Position numbers and translations under genes: made by a program. The notes beneath the pieces are model-generated. The model was given only the letters and a program-made list of their open reading frames with translations, did no database searches and had not been told where the DNA came from. DNA of 64,000 bases, taken from the NCBI RefSeq assembly GCF_022760805.1, contig NZ_JAIVFL010000001.1:2356001-2420000 (forward strand), written 5' to 3'. The stretch's first letter is position 1, and every line of letters begins with the position of its first letter. The stretch comes from Candidatus Mycolicibacterium alkanivorans. GTDB lineage: Bacteria > Actinomycetota > Actinomycetes > Mycobacteriales > Mycobacteriaceae. Positions 36,674 through 51,122 of this stretch are shown here, piece after piece.

Positions 36674-37225
36674 ATGACAACGCAGACACGGAGTCGCTGG
36701 CGTCGCAGCGTCAGAGGCACGATGATCAGTGCGGTGACTGCAGGTCTGGTCGCCGGGTTCGGCTCGCAGGTCGCGCTGGCCGACCCGGGCACGACATCGC
36801 CGGCCACCCCCACCGCAGCCGCCGCCTCGGATTCGGGCATGCCGCAGTTCAAGAGCGCCGACGAGTTGCTGGCGTACATCGACCAGGAATACGACATGGG
36901 CGCCGGCGGTGGTCAGTTGTCCAACCTGATCAAGTCGGTGATGAAGCTGCGCGCCGCGGGCTTCAAGCCGTCCAAGGCCAACGTCGCCGCGATCATCCAG
37001 GCGCTGAACTACCGGCCCAACCAGAAGCCGTTGATCGACGCGCTGTCGGACACGCTGGCCTACCAGCAGAAGATCAAGGCGCAGTCGGATCTGCTGCAGC
37101 AGGCCCGGGCCGCCCAGAACAACAACAGCGCCGTGATGGGCGCCGGCCAGATGCCCGGCGACAGCAACCCCGGCTTCGGTGGCGGCCAGCAGTCGGCCCC
37201 GCCCGCCGCGCCGATCACCCCGTAG
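36674..37225 (+). CDS. Small secreted protein of unknown function
   Basis: 183 residues. A basic start (MTTQTRSRWRRSVRG), a hydrophobic core and a cleavage site near SQVALADPG give a clear signal peptide of about 37 residues. The mature part has a Thr/Ala/Pro linker. A helical domain follows (KSADELLAYIDQEYDMG, LIKSVMKLRAAGFKPSKANV, IIQALNYRPNQKPLIDALSD). The C-terminus is Gln/Asn/Gly/Pro-rich. No Cys, no enzyme motif. GGAGGA precedes the ATG. It lies between the Rv1683-like gene and the Trm112-like gene and is probably cotranscribed with both. Confidence 0.8.
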   Translation: MTTQTRSRWRRSVRGTMISAVTAGLVAGFGSQVALADPGTTSPATPTAAAASDSGMPQFKSADELLAYIDQEYDMGAGGGQLSNLIKSVMKLRAAGFKPSKANVAAIIQALNYRPNQKPLIDALSDTLAYQQKIKAQSDLLQQARAAQNNNSAVMGAGQMPGDSNPGFGGGQQSAPPAAPITP

Positions 37226-37233
37226 TCGCGGCC

Positions 37234-37434
37234 GTGCTCGACGAGAAGCTCCTGAGCATCCTGGTCTGCCCCGCCGACCGGGGTCCGCTGCTGCTCGCCG
37301 ACGGCGTGCTCTACAACCCGCGCCTGCACAAGGCCTACCGCATCGAGGACGGGATCCCGGTGCTGCTGGTCGACGAGGCGGTCGACGTCGGCCCCGAGGA
37401 GCACGAGCGACTGATGGCCAGCGCTGGCAGTTAA
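37234..37434 (+). CDS. Trm112/UPF0434 family small protein, Rv1684-like
   Basis: 66 residues: VLDEKLLSILVCPADRGPLL, then YNPRLHKAYRIEDGIPVLLV. This is the small Trm112 fold, here with one Cys of the original zinc site (VCP). Eukaryotic and archaeal Trm112 activates methyltransferases; bacterial members are of unknown role. GTG start 8 bases after the preceding stop. Confidence 0.85.
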   Translation: MLDEKLLSILVCPADRGPLLLADGVLYNPRLHKAYRIEDGIPVLLVDEAVDVGPEEHERLMASAGS

Positions 37435-37485
37435 CCGGCGATTGTCCTTCTGGGACAGCTGAATTGGGGTAGCGTCGGCTGAACC

Positions 37486-38073
37486 TCACGGCAGGTCCCC
37501 GGTCAGGTAGTGCTGCAGGTTCGGTGCGATGGTTTCAGCGATCTGCTGGGCCGGCAGGGAGGCGAACGGCTCCAGCTTGATGATGTAGCGGGCCATCACC
37601 ACGCCGACGAGCTGGGAGGCGACGAACTGCACGCGGACGCGGCCGCTGCCCGGCGGATTGTCGACTCGCGGGCCGACCTCGGCGCTGATGACCTCCTGCA
37701 CGAACGAGCGGAACAGGCTGATGTCGGAGCCGGCCAGCATCGAGCGCAGCGTGGCCACCAGTGCGGCGCCCATCTCCGAGTCCCACAGCGGCAACAGCAA
37801 CGACGGCAACGCCAGCCCGAGCTCGTCCACCGGTGTCTCGCGGACGGGCCCGAGCAAGGTCATCGGGTCAAGGGGTAGGTCGATGGCCGCGGCGAACAAC
37901 TGCTGTTTGGTGCCGAAGTAGTGGTGCACCAACGCCGAGTCCACCCCGGCTGCGGCCGCGACAGCGCGAACGGATGTTCTGTCAATCCCATTGGCGGCGA
38001 ACAACTCTCGGGCAGCTTTGAGAATCCGGTCCCGGGTGTCGGAGGTGCCGGGCGGGCGGCCGGGACGCCTCAC
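37486..38073 (-). CDS. TetR-family transcriptional regulator, Rv1685c-like
   Basis: 195 residues. HTH in residues 9-55 (TRDRILKAARELFAANGI, TSVRAVAAAAGVDSALVHHY, FGTKQQLFAAA), then a helical ligand-binding domain with TetR_C-like PLWDSEMGAALVATLRSMLA. The GTG start overlaps the permease stop (GTGA), so it is the last gene of an ATPase-permease-regulator operon and probably represses it via the palindromes at 39570-39590. Confidence 0.88.
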   Translation of the reverse strand: MRRPGRPPGTSDTRDRILKAARELFAANGIDRTSVRAVAAAAGVDSALVHHYFGTKQQLFAAAIDLPLDPMTLLGPVRETPVDELGLALPSLLLPLWDSEMGAALVATLRSMLAGSDISLFRSFVQEVISAEVGPRVDNPPGSGRVRVQFVASQLVGVVMARYIIKLEPFASLPAQQIAETIAPNLQHYLTGDLP

Positions 38074-38888
38074 GGAGTGCGCCGCCGCAGGGTGGCGGCT
38101 GCCAACGCCAGCGCCACGACCGCGAAGGCGAGGACCACGAACATGTCGCGGACGGCGACGTCGGTCAACTCGGCGTGGGAGCTCACCTGCTGCAGCGCCT
38201 CCAAGGCGTAGCTGGCCGGCATCGCATTGCTGATCCATTCCAGCCAGGTCGGCATCAGGGCGCGCGGGACGATGATGCCTGCCAGCAGGAGCTGCGGGAC
38301 GATCACGACGGGCATGAACTGCACTGCCTGGAACTCGGTGCGGGCGAACGCGCTTGCCAGCAGCCCGAGACCTACGCCGAGGACGGCGTTGATCACCGCG
38401 ATCACGAACACCCAGACCGGGCTGCCCTCGGTGTCGAAGCCCAGCAACCAGAATGCCACCACACACGCCAGGATCGCTTGTGCGGCAGCGGCTATGGAGA
38501 ACGCGGTGCCGTAGGCGGCCAGTAGATCGAGGCGGCGAAGAGGGGTGGTCAGGATTCGCTCCAGCGTTCCGGATGCCCGCTCACGCTGCATGGTGATCGA
38601 GGTGATGAGGAACATCACGAACAACGGGAACAGTCCGAGCAGGATCAGGCATGCGGTGTGGAACGGCGAGGCCGTGCCTGGGCGGGTGGGTATGTCGGAG
38701 AACATGAAGTACATCAGCGTGATCACCGCGCTGGGGACCACGAGAATCATTGCGACACTGCGGTGATCGGCTCGCAGCTGGCGCAGGATGCGCGTCGTTG
38801 TGGCCAGGTAGGCGCGTGGGCTCAGCCTGCTGACACTGCGGTGGTGTGCCGGATGACGGACAGGAACGCTTCCTCCAGCGACGTGCAT
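38070..38888 (-). CDS. ABC-2 type transporter permease, Rv1686c-like
   Basis: About 272 residues with six membrane helices: VAMILVVPSAVITLMYFMF, CLILLGLFPLFVMFLITSIT and later helices. The ABC-2 signature region MQRERASGTLERILTTPLRR is present, and it ends AAATLRRRTP. Drug or lipid export is likely by family (DrrB-like). The start is uncertain: conserved sequence begins near RAYLATTTRILRQL, and the only upstream ATG (38888) overlaps the ATPase gene by 67 bp. Confidence 0.85.
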   Translation of the reverse strand: MHVAGGSVPVRHPAHHRSVSRLSPRAYLATTTRILRQLRADHRSVAMILVVPSAVITLMYFMFSDIPTRPGTASPFHTACLILLGLFPLFVMFLITSITMQRERASGTLERILTTPLRRLDLLAAYGTAFSIAAAAQAILACVVAFWLLGFDTEGSPVWVFVIAVINAVLGVGLGLLASAFARTEFQAVQFMPVVIVPQLLLAGIIVPRALMPTWLEWISNAMPASYALEALQQVSSHAELTDVAVRDMFVVLAFAVVALALAAATLRRRTP

Positions 38889-39559
38889 CCGGTCTCCTCG
38901 CGTAGACGGTTGGGAGTGGTGTGGGCCAGCAGGCGGCCCTCCCGCATCAGCAGCAGGTCGCCGCAATGGTCGGCTTCGTCCATCACGTGGCTGGACACCA
39001 ACAGCGTTGTGCCGCGGCGGGACAGGGCGCGGAACTGGGCCCACAGATCGGCGCGCAGGACGGGGTCGAGGCCGACGGTCGGTTCGTCGAGCACCAGCAG
39101 GTCCGGTTGGCAGACCAGGGCACACGCCAGCGACACCCGGGCCCGCTGGCCGCCCGAGAGGTTGCCGCAGAAGGCTCCGGCATGGTCGCGCAGCCCGACT
39201 GAGTCGACGGCCTCGTCGGCGGCGGTGGCGGGTGCGCCGTAAAGGGCGGCGAAGTAACGCACGTTGTCGATGACGCGCAGGTCGTTGTAGATGGTCGGGT
39301 CCTGAGTGACGTAACCGACGCGGCGGCGCAGCTGGGGGGAGCCGGCCGGATGACCCAGAACCGTCACCGTCCCGGACGCCACGATCTGGGTGCCCACGAC
39401 GCAGCGCATCAGAGTGGTCTTGCCACAGCCCGACGGTCCGAGCAGCCCGGTCACCGTACCTCGGGCGATGTTCACCGAGACGTCGCGCAGAGCGATCCGT
39501 TTGCCGCGCACGACGCGCAGATGGCGGGCGTGAACCGCCCCGTCGAAGTCGGTCTGCAA
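38822..39559 (-). CDS. ABC transporter ATP-binding protein, Rv1687c-like
   Basis: 245 residues, single ATPase domain. Walker A GLLGPSGCGKTTLMRCVVG, signature NLSGGQRARVSLA, Walker B LLVLDEPTVGLDP, switch His in VSSHVMDEADHCG. DrrA-like partner of the downstream permease. TTG start at 39559 (MQTDFDGAVHAR). Confidence 0.9.
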   Translation of the reverse strand: MQTDFDGAVHARHLRVVRGKRIALRDVSVNIARGTVTGLLGPSGCGKTTLMRCVVGTQIVASGTVTVLGHPAGSPQLRRRVGYVTQDPTIYNDLRVIDNVRYFAALYGAPATAADEAVDSVGLRDHAGAFCGNLSGGQRARVSLACALVCQPDLLVLDEPTVGLDPVLRADLWAQFRALSRRGTTLLVSSHVMDEADHCGDLLLMREGRLLAHTTPNRLREETGCTSLEEAFLSVIRHTTAVSAG

Positions 39560-39569
39560 TTAATCGCCC

Positions 39570-39590
39570 GATGAACTCATCACATGATGA
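39570..39590. promoter_or_regulatory. Overlapping palindromes, probable TetR operator
   Basis: GATGA-AC-TCATC (39570-39581) overlaps TCATCA-CA-TGATGA (39577-39590) in the gap between the exporter operon and mpg. Both have perfect arms. A 21-bp doubled dyad in a divergent promoter next to a TetR gene fits its operator, though binding is inferred. Confidence 0.55.
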
Positions 39591-39643
39591 ACACTGCGCG
39601 CCTGTGGCCGGCATGTCAATGTCTGCGGGCAGAATCGCCTCAC

Positions 39644-40255
39644 ATGACCGCCGCGCAGCTCGACACCGACCCCGTGTCGGCAGCCCGGCTGCTGCTCGGC
39701 GGGGTGATCTCCTGCCGGGGGGTCAGTGCGCTGATCATCGAGGTCGAGGCCTACGGCGGCCCGCCGGATGGGCCGTGGCCCGACGCCGCGGCCCACTCCT
39801 ATCGGGGGCGTAGTGCCCGCAACGCGGTGATGTTCGGCCCGCCGGGTCGACTCTATACCTATCGCAGCCACGGCATCCACGTGTGCGCCAACGTCTCGTG
39901 CGGACCTGAGGGCACCGCCGCGGCGGTACTCCTGCGGGCGGCGGCCATCGAGTCCGGTGTCGACGTCGCCCGACACCGTCGCGGCCCGGCGGTCCGGCCG
40001 ATGGCCCTGGCCCGCGGTCCGGGGAACTTGTGTTCGGCGTTGGCCATCGAGCTGGCCGACAACGGGGTGGACATGTTCGACGTCGCGTCGCCGGTCACCG
40101 TTCTGCTCGGCGCGGGTGGCCCGGACAGCTGCGGGCCACGGGTCGGGGTGAGCCAGGCGGCCGACCGGCCCTGGCGGTTCTGGCTCACCGGCCGCCGCGA
40201 AGTCTCGGCCTACCGGCGCAGTCCGCGCGCGCCAAGGCCGGGCGCAAGCGACTGA
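39644..40255 (+). CDS. mpg: 3-methyladenine DNA glycosylase (AAG/Mpg family)
   Basis: 203 residues, equal to the M. tuberculosis protein. Excises alkylated purines. Family blocks: [14 protein letters not shown], the catalytic Glu and base-binding region [48 protein letters not shown] and [16 protein letters not shown] 39644 gives [17 protein letters not shown]; longer starts lack family sequence. 27 bp before tyrS. Confidence 0.95.
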   Translation: MTAAQLDTDPVSAARLLLGGVISCRGVSALIIEVEAYGGPPDGPWPDAAAHSYRGRSARNAVMFGPPGRLYTYRSHGIHVCANVSCGPEGTAAAVLLRAAAIESGVDVARHRRGPAVRPMALARGPGNLCSALAIELADNGVDMFDVASPVTVLLGAGGPDSCGPRVGVSQAADRPWRFWLTGRREVSAYRRSPRAPRPGASD

Positions 40256-40282
40256 GCGAATCCGATACGGGAAGATCAACCC

Positions 40283-41572
40283 ATGAGCACGACGATCCTC
40301 GACGAGTTGGACTGGCGCGGACTGATCGCGCAATCCACCGACATCGACGCGCTCGCTGCCGCGGCAGCGCAGCCACCGATGACGGTCTACGCGGGATTCG
40401 ACCCCACCGCGCCGAGCCTGCACGCGGGCAATCTGGTGCCGTTGCTCACATTGCAGCGGTTCCAGCGCGCCGGTCATCGACCCATCGTGCTGGCCGGTGG
40501 GGCGACCGGGTTGATCGGCGATCCCCGTGATGCCGGCGAACGGACGTTGAACACCGCCGACACCGTGGCCCAGTGGTCGGAGCGGATTCGCGGCCAGCTG
40601 GAGCGTTTCGTCGACTTCGACGACTCACCGACCGGTGCGGTCGTCGAGAACAACCTGAGTTGGACCTCACAACTGGGCGCCATCGAGTTCCTGCGCGACG
40701 TGGGCAAGCACTTCTCGGTCAACGTCATGCTCGACCGCGACACCATCCGGCGGCGCCTGGACGGCGAGGGCATCTCCTACACCGAGTTCAGCTACATGCT
40801 GTTGCAGGCCAACGACTATGTGGAACTGCATCAGCGGTATGGATGCTCGTTGCAGATCGGCGGTTCGGATCAGTGGGGCAACATCATCGCCGGTGTGCGC
40901 CTGGTCCGGCAGAGGCTCGGAGCCGGCGTGCATGCGTTGACCGTGCCGTTGGTCACATCTGCCGACGGCACGAAGTTCGGCAAGTCCACCGGGGGTGGAA
41001 GCCTCTGGCTGGACCCCGATATGACCAGCCCCTACGCCTGGTATCAGTACTTCGTGAACACCGCCGACGCCGACGTGATCCGGTATCTGCGCTGGTTCAC
41101 CTTCCTGTCGGCCGACGAACTCGCCGAACTCGAGGCCGCCACCGCCGAACGCCCGCATGAGCGGGCGGCACAGCGCCGGCTGGCCCGCGAGCTCACCACC
41201 CTGGTGCACGGACAGGCCGCGACCGAGGCGGTGGAGCACGCCTCGCAGGCCTTGTTCGGCCGCGGCGAACTCTCGCGCCTCGACGAGTCCACCCTGGCCG
41301 CGGCGTTGCAGGAGACCTCGGTGGCCCAACTCGAGCCGGGCGGCCCGGACGGCATCGTCGACCTGCTGGTGGCGACCGGGTTGTCGGCCAGCAAGAAGGA
41401 AGCCAAGCGGACCATCGCCGAGGGCGGGGTGTCGGTCAACAACGTCAAGGTCGACAGCGAGGACTGGGTGGCACATCCGTCTCAGTTCCTGCACGGCAGC
41501 TGGCTGGTGCTGCGGCGCGGGAAGCGGAATATTGCTGGTGTGCGACGCGTTGGGCGATGGCGGACGAGTTGA
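40283..41572 (+). CDS. tyrS: Tyrosyl-tRNA synthetase
   Basis: 429 residues. Class I core: [15 protein letters not shown] (HIGH-like HAGN), tyrosine site [20 protein letters not shown] and GSDQWGN, KMSKS-like TKFGKS. C-terminal S4 RNA-binding domain with [20 protein letters not shown]. Bacterial TyrRS type. The rRNA operon promoter follows 23 bp after the stop, the usual setting of rrnB in rapid growers. Confidence 0.97.
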   Translation: MSTTILDELDWRGLIAQSTDIDALAAAAAQPPMTVYAGFDPTAPSLHAGNLVPLLTLQRFQRAGHRPIVLAGGATGLIGDPRDAGERTLNTADTVAQWSERIRGQLERFVDFDDSPTGAVVENNLSWTSQLGAIEFLRDVGKHFSVNVMLDRDTIRRRLDGEGISYTEFSYMLLQANDYVELHQRYGCSLQIGGSDQWGNIIAGVRLVRQRLGAGVHALTVPLVTSADGTKFGKSTGGGSLWLDPDMTSPYAWYQYFVNTADADVIRYLRWFTFLSADELAELEAATAERPHERAAQRRLARELTTLVHGQAATEAVEHASQALFGRGELSRLDESTLAAALQETSVAQLEPGGPDGIVDLLVATGLSASKKEAKRTIAEGGVSVNNVKVDSEDWVAHPSQFLHGSWLVLRRGKRNIAGVRRVGRWRTS

Positions 41573-41594
41573 GAACCTGCTTCTAGCAGGCGAT

Positions 41595-41623
41595 TTGACT
41601 CCCCGTTAGCACTCACGTAACTT
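41595..41623 (+). promoter_or_regulatory. rRNA operon promoter
   Basis: TTGACT (41595-41600), exactly 17 bases, then TAACTT (41618-41623): a near-consensus SigA promoter 22 bp after tyrS and about 330 bp before 16S. It predicts a start near 41630. Confidence 0.75.
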
Positions 41624-41950
41624 AATACACGTCGTTGCGACGCGGTCCCGCCGCCGAGCGCGACGGCATCTTCGAGGAATACTCCCGGGCTCCGGGATGT
41701 TCCACTGTCTGCTCTACCGGCTCGCGGCGAAAGTCGCGGGGTGGGTTGCGCGGTCGGCGAGGTTGCCGGGTGTTGTTGTTTGAGAACTCAATAGTGTGTT
41801 TGGTGGTTTTTGTTTGTTGTTTTTTTGTCATGCCTCTGGGGGGATTTCCCGTCTTCCTGTTGTGGGGTGTGGTTTTTTGATGCCAGTTTTGGTGTCGTTT
41901 TGTTAGGTCAGATTTTTCTGATTCGAATTCTGCCGGGTGTGTCCCGGGGT
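41624..41950 (+). other. rRNA operon leader with antitermination and processing elements
   Basis: Untranslated precursor region. TTTGAGAACTCAATAGTGTG near 41780 is the box-type antitermination element conserved in mycobacterial rrn leaders. T-rich sequence and a small stem (TCAGA-TTTT-TCTGA near 41910) follow before 16S. No gene. Confidence 0.7.
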
Positions 41951-46988
<5,038 letters not shown>

Positions 46989-47090
46989 ACCAACAAAACC
47001 CGGAACTGTTGTAACCTCGCAACCACACAACCCCACAACCACACCCCACCACCAAAACACCACGCTCACACTCAAAAACGAGTGAATAAA

Positions 47091-47207
47091 GTTACGGCGG
47101 CCACAGCGGCAGGGAAACGCCCGGACCCATCCCGAACCCGGAAGCTAAGCCTGCCAGCGCCGATGATACTACCCAACCCGGGTGGAAAAGTAGGACACCG
47201 CCGAACA
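47091..47207 (+). rRNA. rrf: 5S ribosomal RNA
   Basis: GTTACGGCGGCCACAGCGGC through GGACACCGCCGAAC matches the mycobacterial 5S sequence. The 103-bp 23S-5S spacer before it is A/C-rich with no gene. Confidence 0.95.
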
Positions 47208-47217
47208 CAATTTGAGT

Positions 47218-47260
47218 CCTGGGCCCCCCAATTCAATTTGGGGGGCCCAGGCATTTTTAT
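47218..47260 (+). terminator. Intrinsic terminator of the rRNA operon
   Basis: A perfect 14-bp stem (47218-47231 with 47238-47251), loop TTCAAT, followed by CATTTTTATT. One of the few classical terminators with a T-run in this window. Confidence 0.95.
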
Positions 47261-47320
47261 TCCAAAATCCATTCCAGTAATTGCGCTCAGGCCGAATTGT
47301 CGCGTTATCGGCGCGGCCCG

Positions 47321-47326
47321 TATCCT
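47321..47326 (+). promoter_or_regulatory. -10 element for the TPR gene (leaderless)
   Basis: TATCCT followed by six bases and GTG 47333. The spacing puts the transcript start on the start codon. Supports a leaderless mRNA and the chosen start. Confidence 0.5.
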
Positions 47327-47332
47327 TTACGG

Positions 47333-48166
47333 GTGGTCGACGACAGGCAAGGCAATTCCGATGGGCGCCCTTCGCGCCGTCCGGCGGGAGCCGGCTCCTC
47401 CGGTCGTGACCGTCGCGGGCCGAAGCCGCCGTATCGATCGGGTCCCGGACGCGCCCGTCAGGCTCAGCCACAGCACGCCTCCGAAGCCGACGATGCCAAG
47501 CGCCCCAGCGGTCCGCCGATCCCCGCGGAGATCGAAGCCAAGCAGCTCGCTCCCGAAATCCGTGGGGAGCTATCGACTTTGGACCGTGCCACCGCCGACA
47601 CGGTCGCTCGGCACCTCGTCGCCGCCGGCGAGTTGCTCGAGGAGGATCCGGAGACCGCGCTGGCGCACGCCCAGGCGGCTCGAGCCCGTTCCGGCCGCAT
47701 CGCCGCGGTGCGTGAGGCCGTCGGCATCGCCGCCTACCAGTGCGGCGACTGGGCGCAGGCACTCTCGGAGTTCCGGGCCGCACGCCGCATGGGAAGCAAG
47801 TCCCAACTGCTGCCGTTGATCGCCGACTGTGAGCGCGGGGTCGGCCGGCCGGAGCGGGCCGTCGAACTGGCCCGCAGCCCCGAGGCCGCCGAACTCACTG
47901 GTGACGACGCCGACGAGATGCGCATCGTGGCCGCCGGCGCCCGGGCCGATCTCGGCCAGCTCGATCAGGCGCTCGCGCTGCTGTCCAGCCCGCAGCCCGA
48001 CCCGTCGCGTACCGGGACCACCTCGGCGCGACTGTTCTACGCCTACGCCGAGACCCTGCTGGCGCTCGGCCGCGACGACGACGCACTGCAGTGGTTCATC
48101 CATGCCGCTGCCGCCGACATCGACGGTGTCACCGACGCCGAAGATCGGGTCAGCGAGCTGGCCTGA
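47333..48166 (+). CDS. Tetratricopeptide-repeat-like protein, Rv1691-like
   Basis: 277 residues. A disordered basic N-terminus (about 1-75: RPSRRPAGAGSSGRDRRGPK) is followed by helical repeats of TPR character: GELLEEDPETALAHAQAARA, AVGIAAYQCGDWAQALSEFR, LFYAYAETLLALGRDDDALQ. Likely a scaffold protein, partner unknown. No signal peptide. Follows the rRNA terminator and is coupled to the phosphatase gene downstream. Confidence 0.85.
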   Translation: MVDDRQGNSDGRPSRRPAGAGSSGRDRRGPKPPYRSGPGRARQAQPQHASEADDAKRPSGPPIPAEIEAKQLAPEIRGELSTLDRATADTVARHLVAAGELLEEDPETALAHAQAARARSGRIAAVREAVGIAAYQCGDWAQALSEFRAARRMGSKSQLLPLIADCERGVGRPERAVELARSPEAAELTGDDADEMRIVAAGARADLGQLDQALALLSSPQPDPSRTGTTSARLFYAYAETLLALGRDDDALQWFIHAAAADIDGVTDAEDRVSELA

Positions 48167-48167
48167 C

Positions 48168-49193
48168 GTGACAACCCTTGCACAGCAACATGATTGCCTG
48201 CTGCTCGATCTCGACGGTACGGTCTTTCGCGGCCACCAGCCGACCGAGGGCGCCATCGTCTCGCTGGACCGCGCCGACACCCGCAAGCTGTTCGTCACCA
48301 ACAACGCCTCCCGTGCTGCCGACGAGGTAGCCGAGCACCTGCGCGGGCTCGGTTTCACCGCCACGCCCGCCGATGTGGTGACCAGCGCCCAGAGCGCCGC
48401 CGGTCTGCTGGCACAGCAACTGCCCGCCGGGGCGAAGGTCCTCGTGGTGGGAACCGACGCACTCGCCGATGAGGTGGCCGGCGTCGGGTTGCAGCCGGTG
48501 CGGCTGTTCTCCGACGAGCCGGTCGCGGTGGTGCAGGGCCATTCGACGACCACCGGATGGCCCATCCTCGCCGAGGCGGCATTGGCCATCCGGGCGGGCG
48601 CCCTGTGGGTGGCCGCCAACGTCGACCGCACCCTGCCGACCGAGCGGGGTCTGCTGCCCGGAAACGGCGCCATGGTCGCCGCGCTCAAGGCGGCCACCGA
48701 CGCCGAGCCTCAGGTCGCCGGCAAGCCGGCACCCGCGTTGATGCGAGACGCGTTGGCGCGCGGCACCTTCCACGCGCCGCTGGTCGTCGGCGACCGGCTG
48801 GACACCGACATCGAGGGCGCCAACGCCGCGGAGCTGCCCAGCCTGATGGTGCTCACCGGGGTCAACAACGCCGCCGACGCGGTCCATGCCTGCCCCGCGC
48901 AGCGGCCCATCCTCATCGGGGCGGATCTGCGTGACCTGCACACCGACGCCGAGGCCCTGAAGGTAGTTGCGCACCCGGCGTGGCGGGTCGAGGTTCACGA
49001 CCACGTCGTCACCGTGTTCGCCACGGGAGATGACCCGGGTGACGACGGGCTGTCGGTGGTGCGCGCGACCGCCCGCGCCGTGTGGGACACATCGACCGAC
49101 GGACGCGCGATCGCGGTCCGCGCCGGTGACGACTCCGCGCGCGCCGCGCTGGAGCGCTGGTCGCTGCTGACGGACCCGGATCGGCTAGCGTGA
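48168..49193 (+). CDS. HAD-IIA hydrolase, glycerol-3-phosphate phosphatase (Rv1692-like)
   Basis: 341 residues. HAD motif I LLLDLDGTVFRG (nucleophile Asp), motif II VTNNASR, motif III Lys in GKPAPALM, motif IV VGDRLDTDIEGAN. The capped HAD-IIA type hydrolyses small phosphates; the M. tuberculosis orthologue was reported as a glycerol-3-phosphate phosphatase in lipid recycling. The C-terminal 70 residues are an added domain. GTG start one base after the TPR gene stop. Confidence 0.88.
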   Translation: MTTLAQQHDCLLLDLDGTVFRGHQPTEGAIVSLDRADTRKLFVTNNASRAADEVAEHLRGLGFTATPADVVTSAQSAAGLLAQQLPAGAKVLVVGTDALADEVAGVGLQPVRLFSDEPVAVVQGHSTTTGWPILAEAALAIRAGALWVAANVDRTLPTERGLLPGNGAMVAALKAATDAEPQVAGKPAPALMRDALARGTFHAPLVVGDRLDTDIEGANAAELPSLMVLTGVNNAADAVHACPAQRPILIGADLRDLHTDAEALKVVAHPAWRVEVHDHVVTVFATGDDPGDDGLSVVRATARAVWDTSTDGRAIAVRAGDDSARAALERWSLLTDPDRLA

Positions 49194-49378
49194 ACGGTGA
49201 GATGAACACCGACCCCCAACAGATCCGCGCCGAGATCGACGCCGTGCTGGCCGAGTTGCCGAGCGTTGATCCGGACCATCCCGACGTCGCCGGTGTCGAC
49301 ATCGACGCGGTTGGACGCCGGCTCGAGGAAGCGCACCAGATCCTGGTCTCCGCGCTGGAATCGGTGGAGAAGGGCTGA
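49190..49378 (+). CDS. Small acidic protein, Rv1693-like
   Basis: 62 residues (MNGEMNTDPQQIRAEIDAVL, later VDIDAVGRRLEEAHQILVSA). Helical and acidic with no known motif. ATG overlaps the phosphatase stop, and tlyA begins 7 bases later. A second ATG at 49202 is possible. Conserved position argues it is real; function unknown. Confidence 0.75.
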   Translation: MNGEMNTDPQQIRAEIDAVLAELPSVDPDHPDVAGVDIDAVGRRLEEAHQILVSALESVEKG

Positions 49379-49385
49379 GGTCAGC

Positions 49386-50191
<806 letters not shown>

Positions 50192-50195
<4 letters not shown>

Positions 50196-51115
50196 ACTCT
50201 GAGCGGGTGATCCTGCTCGTCGTCCACACCGGCCGCGACAAGGCCACCGACACCGCCCGGCGAGTCGAGAAAGTGTTGAGCGACAACGGGATCGGACTGC
50301 GGGTGTTGTCGGCCGAGGCCGTTGACCGCGGTTCTGTGCACCTCGATCCCGCCGACATGAAGGCGTTGGGCGCCGACATCGAGGTGGTCGACGCCGACGA
50401 CGACGCGGCCGTGGGCTGTGAACTGGTGCTGGTACTCGGCGGCGACGGAACGTTTCTGCGGGCCGCCGAACTGGCCCGCAACGCCGAGATCCCGGTGCTG
50501 GGCGTCAACCTCGGGCGCATTGGTTTTTTGGCCGAGGCCGAGGCCGAAGCCATCGACGCGGTGCTCGACCACGTCGTCGCCCGCACCTACCGGGTCGAAG
50601 AGCGCATGACGCTGGACATCGCGGTGAGGGTGGGCGGACACGAGCTCTCACGCGGGTGGGCGCTCAACGAGGCCAGCCTGGAGAAGGGCGCGCGGCTGGG
50701 TGTGATCGGCGTGGTCCTCGAAATCGACGGACGACCGGTCTCGGCGTTCGGCTGCGACGGTGTGCTGGTGTCGAGCCCGACCGGCTCCACCGCGTACGCG
50801 TTCTCGGCGGGCGGGCCGGTGGTCTGGCCCGATCTCGAGGCAATCCTGGTGGTGCCCAACAACGCTCACGCGCTGTTCGCCCGTCCGATGGTCACCAGCC
50901 CGCACGCCACCATCGCCATCGAGATCGACGCCGATAGTCACGACGCGCTGGTGCTGTGCGACGGCCGTCGCGAGATGCGGGTGCCTGCCGGTGGCCGGCT
51001 GGAGGTGACCAAGTGCAGCACGCCGCTGAAGTGGGTGCGCCTGGACAGTGCGCCGTTCACCGATCGCCTGGTGCGCAAGTTCCGCCTGCCGGTCACCGGC
51101 TGGCGCGGTCAGTGA
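50192..51115 (+). CDS. nadK: NAD kinase
   Basis: 307 residues. Makes NADP from NAD with ATP or polyphosphate. Signature blocks: [17 protein letters not shown] (GGDGT), [51 protein letters not shown]. Coupled to tlyA and followed by recN after 7 bp. Confidence 0.96.
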
Positions 51116-51122
51116 GCCGGTG

